DNA of 64,000 nt from Marinomonas arctica (lineage in GTDB: Bacteria > Pseudomonadota > Gammaproteobacteria > Pseudomonadales > Marinomonadaceae): positions 62,001 through 126,000 of the forward strand of contig NZ_QHJF01000003.1 of NCBI RefSeq assembly GCF_003259225.1. The letters run 5' to 3'. The notes under the pieces are model-generated. The model had not been told where the DNA came from, ran no database searches, and saw nothing but the letters and a program-made list of their open reading frames with translations. The position numbers were made by a program, and so were the translations under genes. Positions 1-8,137 of the stretch are shown here, in pieces; the first letter of the stretch is position 1; each line of letters opens with the position of its first letter.

Positions 1-435
1 AACTTGATGATGGATTTGCAGAAAGAGTTTGGCTTGAGCTATGTGTTCATTTCCCATGATTTGTCTGTGGTGGAACACATCGCTGACGACGTAATGGTGA
101 TGTATCTCGGCAAAGTCGTAGAACAAGGGACTCGCGAACAGTTATTCGAGAACCCGAAACACCCTTACACCTTGGCTTTGCTGTCTAGTACGCCGCAGCT
201 TTCTCCAGATAAACGTCGTGTTCGCATTAAGCTACAAGGCGAATTACCGTCACCGTTGAATCCGCCTTCTGGCTGTGCGTTCCACGGACGTTGCAGTTAC
301 GCCAACGACCGCTGTAAAACCGAAACGCCATTGTTGAGATTAGACGATCAGGCAGAGCAAGAAAAAGGCCACATGATTGCATGTCACGCGGTGGAAGAAA
401 ATCGCATCGAAACCGTCGCGGTGGGTGCGGCCTAA
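1..435 (+). CDS. Dipeptide/oligopeptide ABC transporter ATP-binding protein, C-terminal part
   Basis: The frame is open from the first base, so only the last ~144 residues of the gene are in the window. The remainder carries the H-loop (FISHDLSVV) and the family-specific oligopeptide C-terminal domain: the NPKHPYT signature, then a Cys-rich segment (GCAFHGRCSYANDRC) of the kind found in DppD/DppF/OppF proteins. Walker A, Walker B and the ABC signature lie upstream of the window. The protein would be the cytoplasmic ATPase of a Dpp/Opp peptide importer. It is followed by a strong intrinsic terminator, so it ends an operon that has nothing to do with the siderophore genes downstream. DppF and OppF cannot be told apart from this fragment. 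Confidence 0.9.
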   Translation, partial: NLMMDLQKEFGLSYVFISHDLSVVEHIADDVMVMYLGKVVEQGTREQLFENPKHPYTLALLSSTPQLSPDKRRVRIKLQGELPSPLNPPSGCAFHGRCSYANDRCKTETPLLRLDDQAEQEKGHMIACHAVEENRIETVAVGAA

Positions 436-478
436 ACGATTCAGACTGAAACCACACTCACCTCCCAGTGAGTTTTCG

Positions 479-502
479 AACGCCCGAAAGGGCGTTTTTT
501 TT
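479..502 (+). terminator. Intrinsic terminator after the peptide ABC ATPase gene
   Basis: A perfect short GC-rich hairpin (AACGCCC / GGGCGTT with a GAAA loop) runs straight into eight T residues. It lies 44 bases after the stop codon. Confidence 0.9.
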
Positions 503-579
503 ATCAAATAATAAAGAACAGTAGTCAAGAATGCGGTCTTGCTATTAGTATATGAAAGTCTAAGTTGATGCTGTTTTTT

Positions 580-638
580 GAAACGCATCCATCGCGTCTA
601 TCAAGATGCGTTTTCTTTCGAATAAGGATTTATTCGAA
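580..638 (+). promoter_or_regulatory. Two tandem hairpins in the leader of the MFS gene
   Basis: The first hairpin pairs AAACGCATC (581-589) with GATGCGTTT (605-613) and is followed by a T-rich stretch. The second pairs TTCGAATAA (617-625) with TTATTCGAA (630-638) around a GGAT loop. Both stems are perfect, and the pair ends 23 bases before the ATG at 662. They could be a terminator/attenuator in the transcript leader plus an operator-like dyad. No known riboswitch or regulator was recognised. Confidence 0.5.
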
Positions 639-661
639 TACAGAGTAGGGAAAACTCGATC

Positions 662-1912
662 ATGAATCACCTAGAAAAGTGCCTTCGCACTTCTGCAATC
701 AATGCTTTTTTTATTATATGCGCCCGATGCATCGCCGACTTTGGCAGTGTTCTCAGCATGATTGCCCTATCAAGCTATGTCTTTCTTATCAGCAATAATG
801 TCTATCAGTTCAGCATTTTTATGGTCTGTAGTGTCTGTGGCAGTCTTTTCTCTAGCGTGATTAGTCTACCTTTTTTTCGAAAAATGCCAGGGAAATTAGC
901 ACTTATATGTCTAAACCTAGTACGATTTTTCGTCATGCTCTTGTTGCTTATTCTGCCAGCATCCTACCTTTTATATGTGGTCCCTTGTATTGCTTTTATT
1001 AGTGGCCTTTGCAACACCTTGTTTACCATAGGAATCAACAGCCAACTGCCTAATTGGATCATTCAACCCAAACGGTTATCGGTTAATACTTGGTTAACCT
1101 CTTTGTCTTCGGTGAGTGCGGTAACAGGAGGCTTGCTGGTAGGGGTACTCATTGCAGGGACAGGGTACGAGAACGTTTTTATTCTCAATATTGTCGTCTA
1201 TGCCTTTGTCGCGGTTATGCTGTTGCCACTGAAAAAACTCACTGATGGGGCACAACCAAGCTATCAGTCTGTCCCTTTTAGACAAGAGTGGCGGCAGCTT
1301 AAGGTCGAACTCAGACAAGCACCAATACTGGCGGGCATGTTGTTGGTTACGCTTGTTGGAAGTTTAGGCAATGCTGCCCACCAAGTAGGTTTTCCAATCA
1401 TAGCAAAAGTGCTCACCCCCGAAAACATAAGCCAAGCTATGGGTGTCTTGATGGCATCTTGGGCTGTCGGTAAGTTTGTCGGTGCCCGTCTTTTAGGCCA
1501 TTTGTTAAAGAAATACCCCAATCTCTCACTGGAAAGGCTATTTTTTGTTGGCTTTTCCATCCTGTCTATGGGTTTCATGCTTACTTTTCAGCAACATCAG
1601 CCAGTATGGGCAATGTTATTCGTTATCTGCGCCGGCATAGGCGAAGGCATTGCTGAGGTAAGCTTGGTATCAAGAGTACAAGCAGAATCTGACACGCTGC
1701 GTCTGCCCGTGTTCAGCACTCTTGCTCTGCTCAAGATGACTGGGTTTGCCGCTGGAATGATAATAGTGGCGCCTTTTTACAATTGGCTGCCTCTCTATCT
1801 GGTCATTATGCTTTTTCACGGCATACCATTAATCACATTAGTCATGGTATACATTCGGCTAAGAAAACGATGGCAACATAAACTCAACATTCAGCCAAAA
1901 ACTGATTTCTAA
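662..1912 (+). CDS. MFS transporter, probable siderophore exporter
   Basis: This 416-aa protein is almost entirely hydrophobic, with about 12 predicted membrane segments in two halves separated by a charged loop near residues 190-225. It resembles the EntS/MFS_3 group of major facilitator exporters. These move siderophores or drugs from cytoplasm to periplasm in exchange for protons. The gene precedes an AraC regulator and lies a few kilobases from a ferric-hydroxamate importer and siderophore NRPS genes, so siderophore export is the likely job; substrate is inferred from context only. The start codon has only a weak, distant purine-rich stretch upstream. Two leader hairpins may regulate it. 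A generic multidrug or metabolite exporter remains possible. Confidence 0.72.
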   Translation: MNHLEKCLRTSAINAFFIICARCIADFGSVLSMIALSSYVFLISNNVYQFSIFMVCSVCGSLFSSVISLPFFRKMPGKLALICLNLVRFFVMLLLLILPASYLLYVVPCIAFISGLCNTLFTIGINSQLPNWIIQPKRLSVNTWLTSLSSVSAVTGGLLVGVLIAGTGYENVFILNIVVYAFVAVMLLPLKKLTDGAQPSYQSVPFRQEWRQLKVELRQAPILAGMLLVTLVGSLGNAAHQVGFPIIAKVLTPENISQAMGVLMASWAVGKFVGARLLGHLLKKYPNLSLERLFFVGFSILSMGFMLTFQQHQPVWAMLFVICAGIGEGIAEVSLVSRVQAESDTLRLPVFSTLALLKMTGFAAGMIIVAPFYNWLPLYLVIMLFHGIPLITLVMVYIRLRKRWQHKLNIQPKTDF

Positions 1913-2125
1913 CACGGCTCTGTGTCCAATCTACTCAGATTGTTAAGTCACGCGCTCTAATGCTTTATACAACATTGTTTTAAACATGACTGTTTACTAT
2001 ACCAATAATTGATGGCGTAACCTCAAAAATGGATGACTAAGTGAAAGCGCTGCGCACTACACTAAGTAAGCACTTTATACGGCTGTAAAGGGACTACCTA
2101 GACAGCCCGCTTATAAAAATAATGA

Positions 2126-3103
2126 ATGCATTGGTGTATCGCGATGAGATTTGATTTTTCAAACTACGACCTTCAGCTTGTAGACGCTCCTATTCAGTCT
2201 CTTGCTGATGTTTTATTAGAAAAAGGCTTTGGAAAGCATGATTTTATTGAAGGGACACTTCAACCAACACTCACAACGTTGAAATTCAAAACGTTTGGCG
2301 CTCTTTCGATTATCGAATACAGCCTTAGTGTGCCTGTTCAAATAAGCAGCACAACGGTGCCAGACGCGTATTTTTTACAAGTCATTCTGACAGGGCGCCG
2401 TCTCGAGCATAGCCATAATGCTGAACGAGCACTCAAAGCAGGAGACTCGATGATCATTATGCCCAATACGCCTATTGAGGCGCATGACTATGCTGACTGT
2501 AAAAAGCTTATCGTCAGAATCCCGACGGATTTTTTACATCAAGCGGCGCAAGAATTCGGTTATTTATCATCGACTAGCGGCATTATTTTTAGCTCAGTCC
2601 CGAATCAACTCCCCATGGCTGGCCCTTTGTTTAATCTACTCAACGACATGTTACAACAAGACAAATCCGTTCTTGGTGAGCGGCCCTTGCTGTATTATTG
2701 CAAGCTACTAAACAGCGCCATTCTCAATGTCTTTGATAACAATGTCCGACTCGGCTCGGTTTCTAAAAATTCACTGCATCGTTATATTGCGCGTATTCGT
2801 CATTACGTGTTGGACAATATTACACGAGATATTACGATCGATGAGTTGGCCAGCTTATGCCAGATCAGTCGTAAGTCACTGTATAATTTATTTGAACGCG
2901 AAACGGGCCTAACTCCCTCAACGTATGTTCGCCGCCTGAAATTAGAACGAGTTCATGCCGAATTAAAAAACAACGAGCGGATAAAAAATGTGACTCAGGT
3001 GGCATTGAAGTATGGCTTTACGAACTTAGGACGATTTTCAGCACAATACCGCGAGCAAATAGGGGAATTGCCGTCGAAAACGTTACGAGATTTTTCTTGT
3101 TAA
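2126..3103 (+). CDS. AraC-family transcriptional regulator
   Basis: The 325-aa protein has a C-terminal AraC/XylS DNA-binding region (about residues 225-320) with two helix-turn-helix units. The first is ITIDELASLCQISRKSLYNLF, and the second is the segment KNVTQVALKYGFTNLGRFSA followed by the family ending. The N-terminal ~200 residues look like a cupin-type sensing domain. In siderophore loci such proteins commonly sense the ferri-siderophore and activate biosynthesis and uptake, as AlcR and PchR do. That role is inferred here from position between an MFS exporter and a porin in the iron locus. The start is uncertain: ATG 2126 and ATG 2144 are both in frame and neither has a clear Shine-Dalgarno sequence. 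Confidence 0.82.
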   Translation: MHWCIAMRFDFSNYDLQLVDAPIQSLADVLLEKGFGKHDFIEGTLQPTLTTLKFKTFGALSIIEYSLSVPVQISSTTVPDAYFLQVILTGRRLEHSHNAERALKAGDSMIIMPNTPIEAHDYADCKKLIVRIPTDFLHQAAQEFGYLSSTSGIIFSSVPNQLPMAGPLFNLLNDMLQQDKSVLGERPLLYYCKLLNSAILNVFDNNVRLGSVSKNSLHRYIARIRHYVLDNITRDITIDELASLCQISRKSLYNLFERETGLTPSTYVRRLKLERVHAELKNNERIKNVTQVALKYGFTNLGRFSAQYREQIGELPSKTLRDFSC

Positions 3104-3111
3104 ACAAACCA

Positions 3112-3153
3112 TAAAAAAAACAGACTGGGCAAAAGGGGAAAAGCCCAGTCTGT
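3112..3153 (-). terminator. Intrinsic terminator of the porin gene
   Basis: An 11-bp perfect stem (ACAGACTGGGC / GCCCAGTCTGT) is followed, on the minus strand, by eight T residues. It lies just past the porin stop codon. On the plus strand the T-run is poor, so it serves mainly the leftward porin transcript. It may also block readthrough from the AraC gene. Confidence 0.85.
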
Positions 3154-3171
3154 TCTTGTGGTGACTCGTTA

Positions 3172-4263
3172 TTAGAACTTGTACATCGCCATCACTTCGA
3201 CTTGTTGTCCAGCAGGACGAGCTGACGTACCAACAGCGACAGATGGACGGTTTGCCATATTCTGATCACGCACCTCTAAACCGAATTCTAAGCCTGGCAA
3301 ATGCGTGTAAATAACGTTCGCTAGGGTCAATTTAAGGGTATCATCCGCCAACGTTGAAGCGATTTCGTCAGACGTCACTTGACCATAACGTAGGTTAACT
3401 CTTACTTTGTCACTGACTTTATGCCCAATGCCTGCTGAGAAGCCGGTTAAAGTGACCATGTCACCCTGACCGTCTATTTCAGCGACACCAGAAGCACCTG
3501 ACGCACCTTGGTAACCCCAACCAGCGTAAACACCCGCCCCCTTACCAGAGAAGCCACTGAGCGATAAACTGGTGTCGCCAAACTTCAATTTCGCTGCTAG
3601 AGACAAAGCCGCACCGAATTTAGAGTCGCTGTCTGTGCTATTGGAAGGCGTCATGTCCACATCACGGCCTGTCACCGCAACGTTAAAAGCATGACCTTCT
3701 GGTGTGCGATGCGTATAAGCCGCCACCATATCTGGATAACTCGCGTCAGCATAAACAGGGTCTTGGAAGGTTAAACGCATGCCTTTGTCTGCATAGTGCA
3801 CAACCAAATCAGGACGAACAACCGCGCCGTTCCCAGCCACAGTACCGATCCCTAGTCCCCATAAGTTAATCATTTCGGTATCAAATGGCGCGTTAGCAAA
3901 AAATTGACCGTTCCACGTCTGACCCACGGTCAAGTTATCAACCGTAATGGTCGCATGGCGTAACCGATAGGCGTAAGTAGTGTCTGAGGCTGTTGTATTG
4001 TTATCCCAAAAATCCCCTTCAATAAATCCAGTGATTTTATGACCTTCTTCCATGCGGCTTGCGGTGAAGTTAATACGTGATTGACGGGCACTGCCATCAA
4101 ACGTGCTACTTCCTTCATCTGGGTTATTGAATACACCCTCTGCTTTTAAATAGCCGCCAATGCTGAATTGAGTACCATTAAAATCACCCAACTCCAGAGC
4201 AAATCCTTGCGAAGAGAGACTCGCCACGATAACAGCTTGCGCCACCTTATTTTTCATCAACAT
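3172..4263 (-). CDS. DcaP-like outer-membrane porin
   Basis: The protein begins with a signal peptide ending near QGFA, then a short GDFNGTQ segment and a beta-barrel: GGYLKAEG, repeated alternating strands, VGQTWNGQFF, and a final Phe typical of outer-membrane proteins recognised by the BAM complex. The layout resembles the trimeric DcaP-like porins, which take up dicarboxylates, aromatic compounds or sulbactam-like anions in Acinetobacter and relatives; the substrate here is unknown. The open frame extends to 4365. I chose ATG 4263 (363 aa) because it is preceded by AGGGTGGT at proper spacing and starts directly with the signal peptide. An in-frame ATG also lies at 4257. A 10-bp dyad about 80 bases upstream may be an operator. 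Confidence 0.85.
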   Translation of the reverse strand: MLMKNKVAQAVIVASLSSQGFALELGDFNGTQFSIGGYLKAEGVFNNPDEGSSTFDGSARQSRINFTASRMEEGHKITGFIEGDFWDNNTTASDTTYAYRLRHATITVDNLTVGQTWNGQFFANAPFDTEMINLWGLGIGTVAGNGAVVRPDLVVHYADKGMRLTFQDPVYADASYPDMVAAYTHRTPEGHAFNVAVTGRDVDMTPSNSTDSDSKFGAALSLAAKLKFGDTSLSLSGFSGKGAGVYAGWGYQGASGASGVAEIDGQGDMVTLTGFSAGIGHKVSDKVRVNLRYGQVTSDEIASTLADDTLKLTLANVIYTHLPGLEFGLEVRDQNMANRPSVAVGTSARPAGQQVEVMAMYKF

Positions 4264-4341
4264 ATGGATACCACCCTGTTTATTAACCGTTATATTTATA
4301 ATTAGGGAGTCAATATCGCAAAGGTGGGCTGAATGGTATAT

Positions 4342-4372
4342 CCACATAGTGCAATCTTTGTACACTATGTGG
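4342..4372. promoter_or_regulatory. 10-bp inverted repeat upstream of the porin gene
   Basis: CCACATAGTG (4342-4351) and CACTATGTGG (4363-4372) form a perfect dyad around an 11-bp spacer. The dyad centre lies about 95 bases upstream of the porin start, where an operator for a dimeric regulator would sit. No T-run follows, so a terminator is unlikely. The cognate regulator is not recognised. Confidence 0.5.
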
Positions 4373-4448
4373 CATATATAGGAAAAAATACTGAGATGCA
4401 GATAAAGAAATTATGTCCCTTTATCGGTAGAAGGGATATTTTGTGGCT

Positions 4449-4907
4449 CTACGCACGAAACCGCTTTTGCAATCCCATCAGGAAGTTACGCAAGATCTGA
4501 TCTTTGCATTCGCAATAGTGACGGTTGTCTGGTTTACGGAAGAAAGAGCTTAGCTCATGCTTGCTTAAGTTAAATTCCGCAAGCGACATGATGTCTAGAA
4601 TGTCTTCGGCTTGTAGGTTTAAAGCGATGCGTAATTTCATAAAGACAATATTGTTTGTCAGGCGCTTTTCTGGCTCAGGTTGTGGGCCTTCACGCTTGCC
4701 ACGCTTCGTATTGATAAAACCATTAAGAAAGGTCGCCATTTCCACATCCAGCATTTCGATATAGCCTGTATCGTCTTCTTTTTTTAGCCAACTGGTGACT
4801 TGCTCTTGTGCGGCAATACCATCCGCTGCCGCGAAGATATCAACGATCTCCAACTCTTTTAGATCAAAGGTATAACGAAGGCGGCGTAAAATGTCGTTGT
4901 TGTTCAA
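4449..4907 (-). CDS. yehS: DUF1456 family protein (YehS-like)
   Basis: This 152-aa soluble protein has two copies of the DUF1456 repeat. The first starts NNDILRRLRYTFDL. The second starts near residue 84 with NNIVFMKLRIALNL and continues into LSKHELSSFFRKPDNRHY. The charged linker between them is rich in Arg, Lys and Pro. The biochemical function of the family is unknown. Start choice: TTG at 4907 is supported by AGGA seven bases upstream and gives the usual M-x-x-NDILR beginning. It is a single-gene unit read leftwards, divergent from the acyltransferase gene, and has no evident link to the iron genes. Confidence 0.88.
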   Translation of the reverse strand: MNNNDILRRLRYTFDLKELEIVDIFAAADGIAAQEQVTSWLKKEDDTGYIEMLDVEMATFLNGFINTKRGKREGPQPEPEKRLTNNIVFMKLRIALNLQAEDILDIMSLAEFNLSKHELSSFFRKPDNRHYCECKDQILRNFLMGLQKRFRA

Positions 4908-5108
4908 AATAATGTCCTAGTGTTAGGGAAATAAGTGATGATAGACAGAGACTCTAGCAGATTGGCGGATTTTAACCTATCTTCGCCCTTTAATTCCGTA
5001 AGAGTATCGTCGAAACTGCATGATTGGCGTAAAATATTGCCCGCATTAGGTAAAAGAAATTGATTCTCTAGACAGCTGACCACTTAATAGATTGCATTGC
5101 CCATATTC

Positions 5109-6248
5109 ATGGATGGTAAACCAGTGAACCTAACCCAAAAACCGACGCTTATCGACATCACCGAACAAGCTGCCAAGCAACCCTTCACTCCGACAGCCCA
5201 TTCTACAACGCGGCTGACAGAATTCGAATACATGCGAGGCTTAGCCATTATATTGATCGTACTGGGGCACTCTGTGATCAATACCAATGATGGCTTCCCG
5301 CTATGGTTAGAAAATATAGTGCGCGGTGGCACTGGAGTTTTTGTGTTTATCTCTGGCTTTTTCTTCCATCATGTTTTTGCACAACGTTTTGATTATCGGC
5401 GCTTTATGGCGAAGAAAGTACTCAACGTGTTTGTGCCATTTTTGGTTGTATCCGCGTTTGCTATTGTCATGAACTTTGCTGTCTTTATGCTAGTAGATCA
5501 GGTCAGCGCCGCGGAAGCCGCCGTGATGTGCTGGCAATTGGTAAAACAGGGCTATATTCTGTTTCCCCATTGGTATATTCCCTTCATCATCGTGACTTTT
5601 TTATGCTCTGGACTGCATTTGCGCTATTTAACACTGCCGCTATTAACTCAGCTGTCTATTTTAGCGATGTTTACCATTCTCTCTGTTGTCATTCATCGAC
5701 CGCATGGTAACGCTAATGTGCTGCAATCCGTGGTGTATTTCACGCCCTTTTACCTAGCGGGTATGCTGTATTCTCTTCACCGTGACTGGATGAAAAAGCA
5801 TTATCGCTATTTTTTCGTCGCCGCCATCCTCACCGTCATTTCCACCGTTTGGTTACAATCTGGCCTTTTGCTTCATGTTGGAGGCTATCATAAAGCCGCG
5901 TTTGAATGGGGCGGCATCGATTTACAATTCATTCAAAAAATGGGCCTATGTATTTTATTTATCGGCTTTTGCTCACACCTTGTCAGGCCCGCTCTTGGTA
6001 AGCACTTAACCATGTTGGCTTCCATTAGCTTTGCTATTTTTTTCTTACATCCTCTTATTAGCATGATCTGGGGAAACGCCACCTATTTACTACTCAATGC
6101 GGGATATCTTGAACCCAATACAACCTTGCTATATAGCCTCGTTTCATCATTGGCATTATTTGTTTTTCAGTTCTATGGATCAGTATGGTTAATAGGCAAA
6201 TTAAAACCTTTATTAGGTACAAAAAGCCGATTACTAATTGGAGCTTGA
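5109..6248 (+). CDS. Membrane acyltransferase (acyltransferase family 3)
   Basis: About 40 soluble N-terminal residues are followed by roughly ten membrane segments, beginning EYMRGLAIILIVLGHS. This has the His-Ser motif and layout of acyltransferase-3/OafA/WecH-type inner-membrane proteins, which move acetyl or other acyl groups from the cytoplasm to an acceptor on the outer face. Typical targets are O-antigen, exopolysaccharide or peptides. The open frame also allows TTG 5097; ATG 5109 gives 379 aa and neither start has a clear ribosome-binding site. It sits 246 bases upstream of the Fur-regulated fhuCDB operon. It could tailor the siderophore, but an unrelated envelope role is equally possible. 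Confidence 0.75.
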   Translation: MDGKPVNLTQKPTLIDITEQAAKQPFTPTAHSTTRLTEFEYMRGLAIILIVLGHSVINTNDGFPLWLENIVRGGTGVFVFISGFFFHHVFAQRFDYRRFMAKKVLNVFVPFLVVSAFAIVMNFAVFMLVDQVSAAEAAVMCWQLVKQGYILFPHWYIPFIIVTFLCSGLHLRYLTLPLLTQLSILAMFTILSVVIHRPHGNANVLQSVVYFTPFYLAGMLYSLHRDWMKKHYRYFFVAAILTVISTVWLQSGLLLHVGGYHKAAFEWGGIDLQFIQKMGLCILFIGFCSHLVRPALGKHLTMLASISFAIFFLHPLISMIWGNATYLLLNAGYLEPNTTLLYSLVSSLALFVFQFYGSVWLIGKLKPLLGTKSRLLIGA

Positions 6249-6404
6249 TAAAAGACATACTGTAAGCAAAAAGAGGTCGGTCGAGGCATTTTTTGCCTTA
6301 TCTGGATAATGAAAGGCTTATTAACACGCAACACCCTGGGCCCATTGCTAACACTTACTCTCTTCAAAAACACTAGAAAGAAAGGACAAAACAGCAACCC
6401 AAAT

Positions 6405-6423
6405 ATAAATGATTTGCATTATT
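6405..6423 (+). promoter_or_regulatory. Candidate Fur box upstream of fhuC
   Basis: The 19-mer ATAAATGATTTGCATTATT matches the classical Fur consensus at 12 of 19 positions, including both ATGAT and CATTAT half-sites. It lies 72-90 bases before the fhuC start, fitting iron repression of the importer operon. Confidence 0.65.
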
Positions 6424-6494
6424 GTTACTGCTATATATAAAATACCCCAGCTAAAAAAGACGACATACAATGCAAAAACATGGTGGGTTGGTGA

Positions 6495-7259
6495 ATGATA
6501 GAGTCGAAAGAACTAGGATTAAATGTTGATGGCCGAGCTCTACTAGCCAACTTTTCAATGACCTTTGAGCCAGGAAAAATCTACGCATTAATTGGTCACA
6601 ATGGGTCAGGTAAATCCACGCTTCTTAAGCTACTCGCTCAGCAACAAAAGCCAACCCAAGGCCGGATTCTTCTAAATGATCAAGCCATTGAATCATGGTC
6701 ACCTAAAAAATTCGCCCAACAAGTGGCCTATCTTCCTCAGCAAACGCCCGCAACAGACAGTTTATCGGGCAGAGATTTAGTCAGCTTTGGTCGTTATCCT
6801 TGGCATGGTTTGCTTGGTCGTTTAAACAAGCAGGATCATCAATACATAGACGACGCCATGGCGCTAACCAATACCAAGGATTACGCAGATCGTTTAGTGG
6901 ATACCTTATCCGGTGGCGAGCGCCAGCGTCTCTGGCTTGCCATGTTACTGGCTCAGCGCTCTCAATACGTACTGCTCGACGAGCCTCTCTCTGCTTTAGA
7001 CATTGCTCATCAAGTAGACATGCTCAACCTGATCAAAAAGCTCAGCCAAGAGCTCAATCTCGGTGTGATTATCGTTATCCACGATATCAATATGGCCGCA
7101 CGCTTCTGTGATCATATCGTCGCGCTCCACAGTGGTAAGATGATTGCCTCGGGCTCAGTTGATGAGCTATTTACACCGCAGACATTAGAAGACATTTACG
7201 GCGTCAACATGCACATCACGGATCACCCCGCTGGGTATCCCGTTGCCATGCCTTATTAG
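6495..7259 (+). CDS. fhuC: Ferric-hydroxamate ABC transporter ATP-binding protein
   Basis: This 254-aa cytoplasmic ATPase belongs to the FhuC/FecE/BtuD group. Visible motifs are Walker A GHNGSGKST (residues ~34-42), a Q-loop near YLPQQTP, the signature LSGGERQR, Walker B YVLLDEPLSALD and the H-loop VIVIHDINMA. It powers import of ferric hydroxamate siderophores through FhuB with FhuD as binding protein. It is the first gene of fhuCDB, with fhuD starting 15 bases after its stop. A Fur-like site lies in the promoter region. The hydroxamate assignment comes from the fused two-domain FhuB downstream and from the hydroxamate chemistry encoded in the neighbouring siderophore genes. Confidence 0.93.
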   Translation: MIESKELGLNVDGRALLANFSMTFEPGKIYALIGHNGSGKSTLLKLLAQQQKPTQGRILLNDQAIESWSPKKFAQQVAYLPQQTPATDSLSGRDLVSFGRYPWHGLLGRLNKQDHQYIDDAMALTNTKDYADRLVDTLSGGERQRLWLAMLLAQRSQYVLLDEPLSALDIAHQVDMLNLIKKLSQELNLGVIIVIHDINMAARFCDHIVALHSGKMIASGSVDELFTPQTLEDIYGVNMHITDHPAGYPVAMPY

Positions 7260-7273
7260 CTAAGTAGGAAGAC

Positions 7274-8137
7274 ATGAAAAATACCTTTTCTTATTTACTC
7301 ATCGTGTTTGCCACGTTAACGACACCTTTTGTCAGCGCACAAGAGCAAGACATGAAAGTCGCTGTCATCGACTGGACGCAGATCGAAACATTGTTGGCAT
7401 TAGGTATTCAGCCCATTGGTGCAGCGCAAGTAGCCGATTACAACGCTTGGGTAAAATCCCCGACTATTCCCGCCATCACGGCAGATTTGGGCCTGCGCAC
7501 GCAACCTAACTTAGAGCGGTTGTCCGAATTAAAGCCTGAGCGTATTTTTATTTCTCCAATGTTTCAGTCGCTTGCACCGCAACTGTCTCGAATCGCCCCC
7601 GTCACCAGTATTGCTCTATATAAAAAAGACAATGTGTCTTGGCAAGCCCTAAAAACCTATACACGCACCATTGCCAAAGACACAAACAAAGAAGATGCTG
7701 CAGAAGCACTCATCCAATCCGCTCAGAACAAATTAGCCGAATTGACGACACAAGTACCAGCCAATGCGGCACCATTACTGATGGTGCAATTTATGGATGC
7801 TCGCCACGTTCGCGTATTTGGTAATAACAGCATGTATAAAATTGCCGCCAATCAGATCGGTTTAAAAAATGCGTGGCAAGGCGACACTAACAGCTGGGGG
7901 TTTTCTTTAGTGGGTATCGATAAGCTGCTTGGCATAAAAGGGCAAATTGTGGTGATAGAACCTTTACCTGCTGGGGTGATGACTAATTTACAGCAAGACG
8001 CATTTTGGCAATATCTGGTCACGCAAACAGGACACCCTATGTTGACCATTGCGCCGGTGTGGAGCTTTGGCGCCATTCCTTCCACGGTACGCTTTGCGAC
8101 CTTATTAACCGCGGCACTTAATAAGGAAGCAAAATAA
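7274..8137 (+). CDS. fhuD: Periplasmic ferric-hydroxamate-binding protein
   Basis: The 287-aa precursor has a signal peptide cleaved near FVSA-QEQ and then a type III (FhuD/BtuF) fold: [22 protein letters not shown], then [21 protein letters not shown], joined by a long backbone helix to a C-terminal lobe. The (IDW)-(ALGI) opening and the PNLE/LKPE motif are characteristic of iron-siderophore-binding proteins. It carries the ferric siderophore from the outer-membrane receptor to FhuB. AGGA lies four bases before the ATG. Its stop codon overlaps the fhuB start (TAATG), indicating translational coupling. No lipobox is present, so it should be a soluble periplasmic protein. Confidence 0.92.
   Translation: MKNTFSYLLIVFATLTTPFVSAQEQDMKVAVIDWTQIETLLALGIQPIGAAQVADYNAWVKSPTIPAITADLGLRTQPNLERLSELKPERIFISPMFQSLAPQLSRIAPVTSIALYKKDNVSWQALKTYTRTIAKDTNKEDAAEALIQSAQNKLAELTTQVPANAAPLLMVQFMDARHVRVFGNNSMYKIAANQIGLKNAWQGDTNSWGFSLVGIDKLLGIKGQIVVIEPLPAGVMTNLQQDAFWQYLVTQTGHPMLTIAPVWSFGAIPSTVRFATLLTAALNKEAK

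Noticed and set aside
1927..1942. Terminator after the MFS gene
   Set aside because: CAATCT-ACTC-AGATTG is a perfect but only six-pair stem with no T-run; too weak to annotate.
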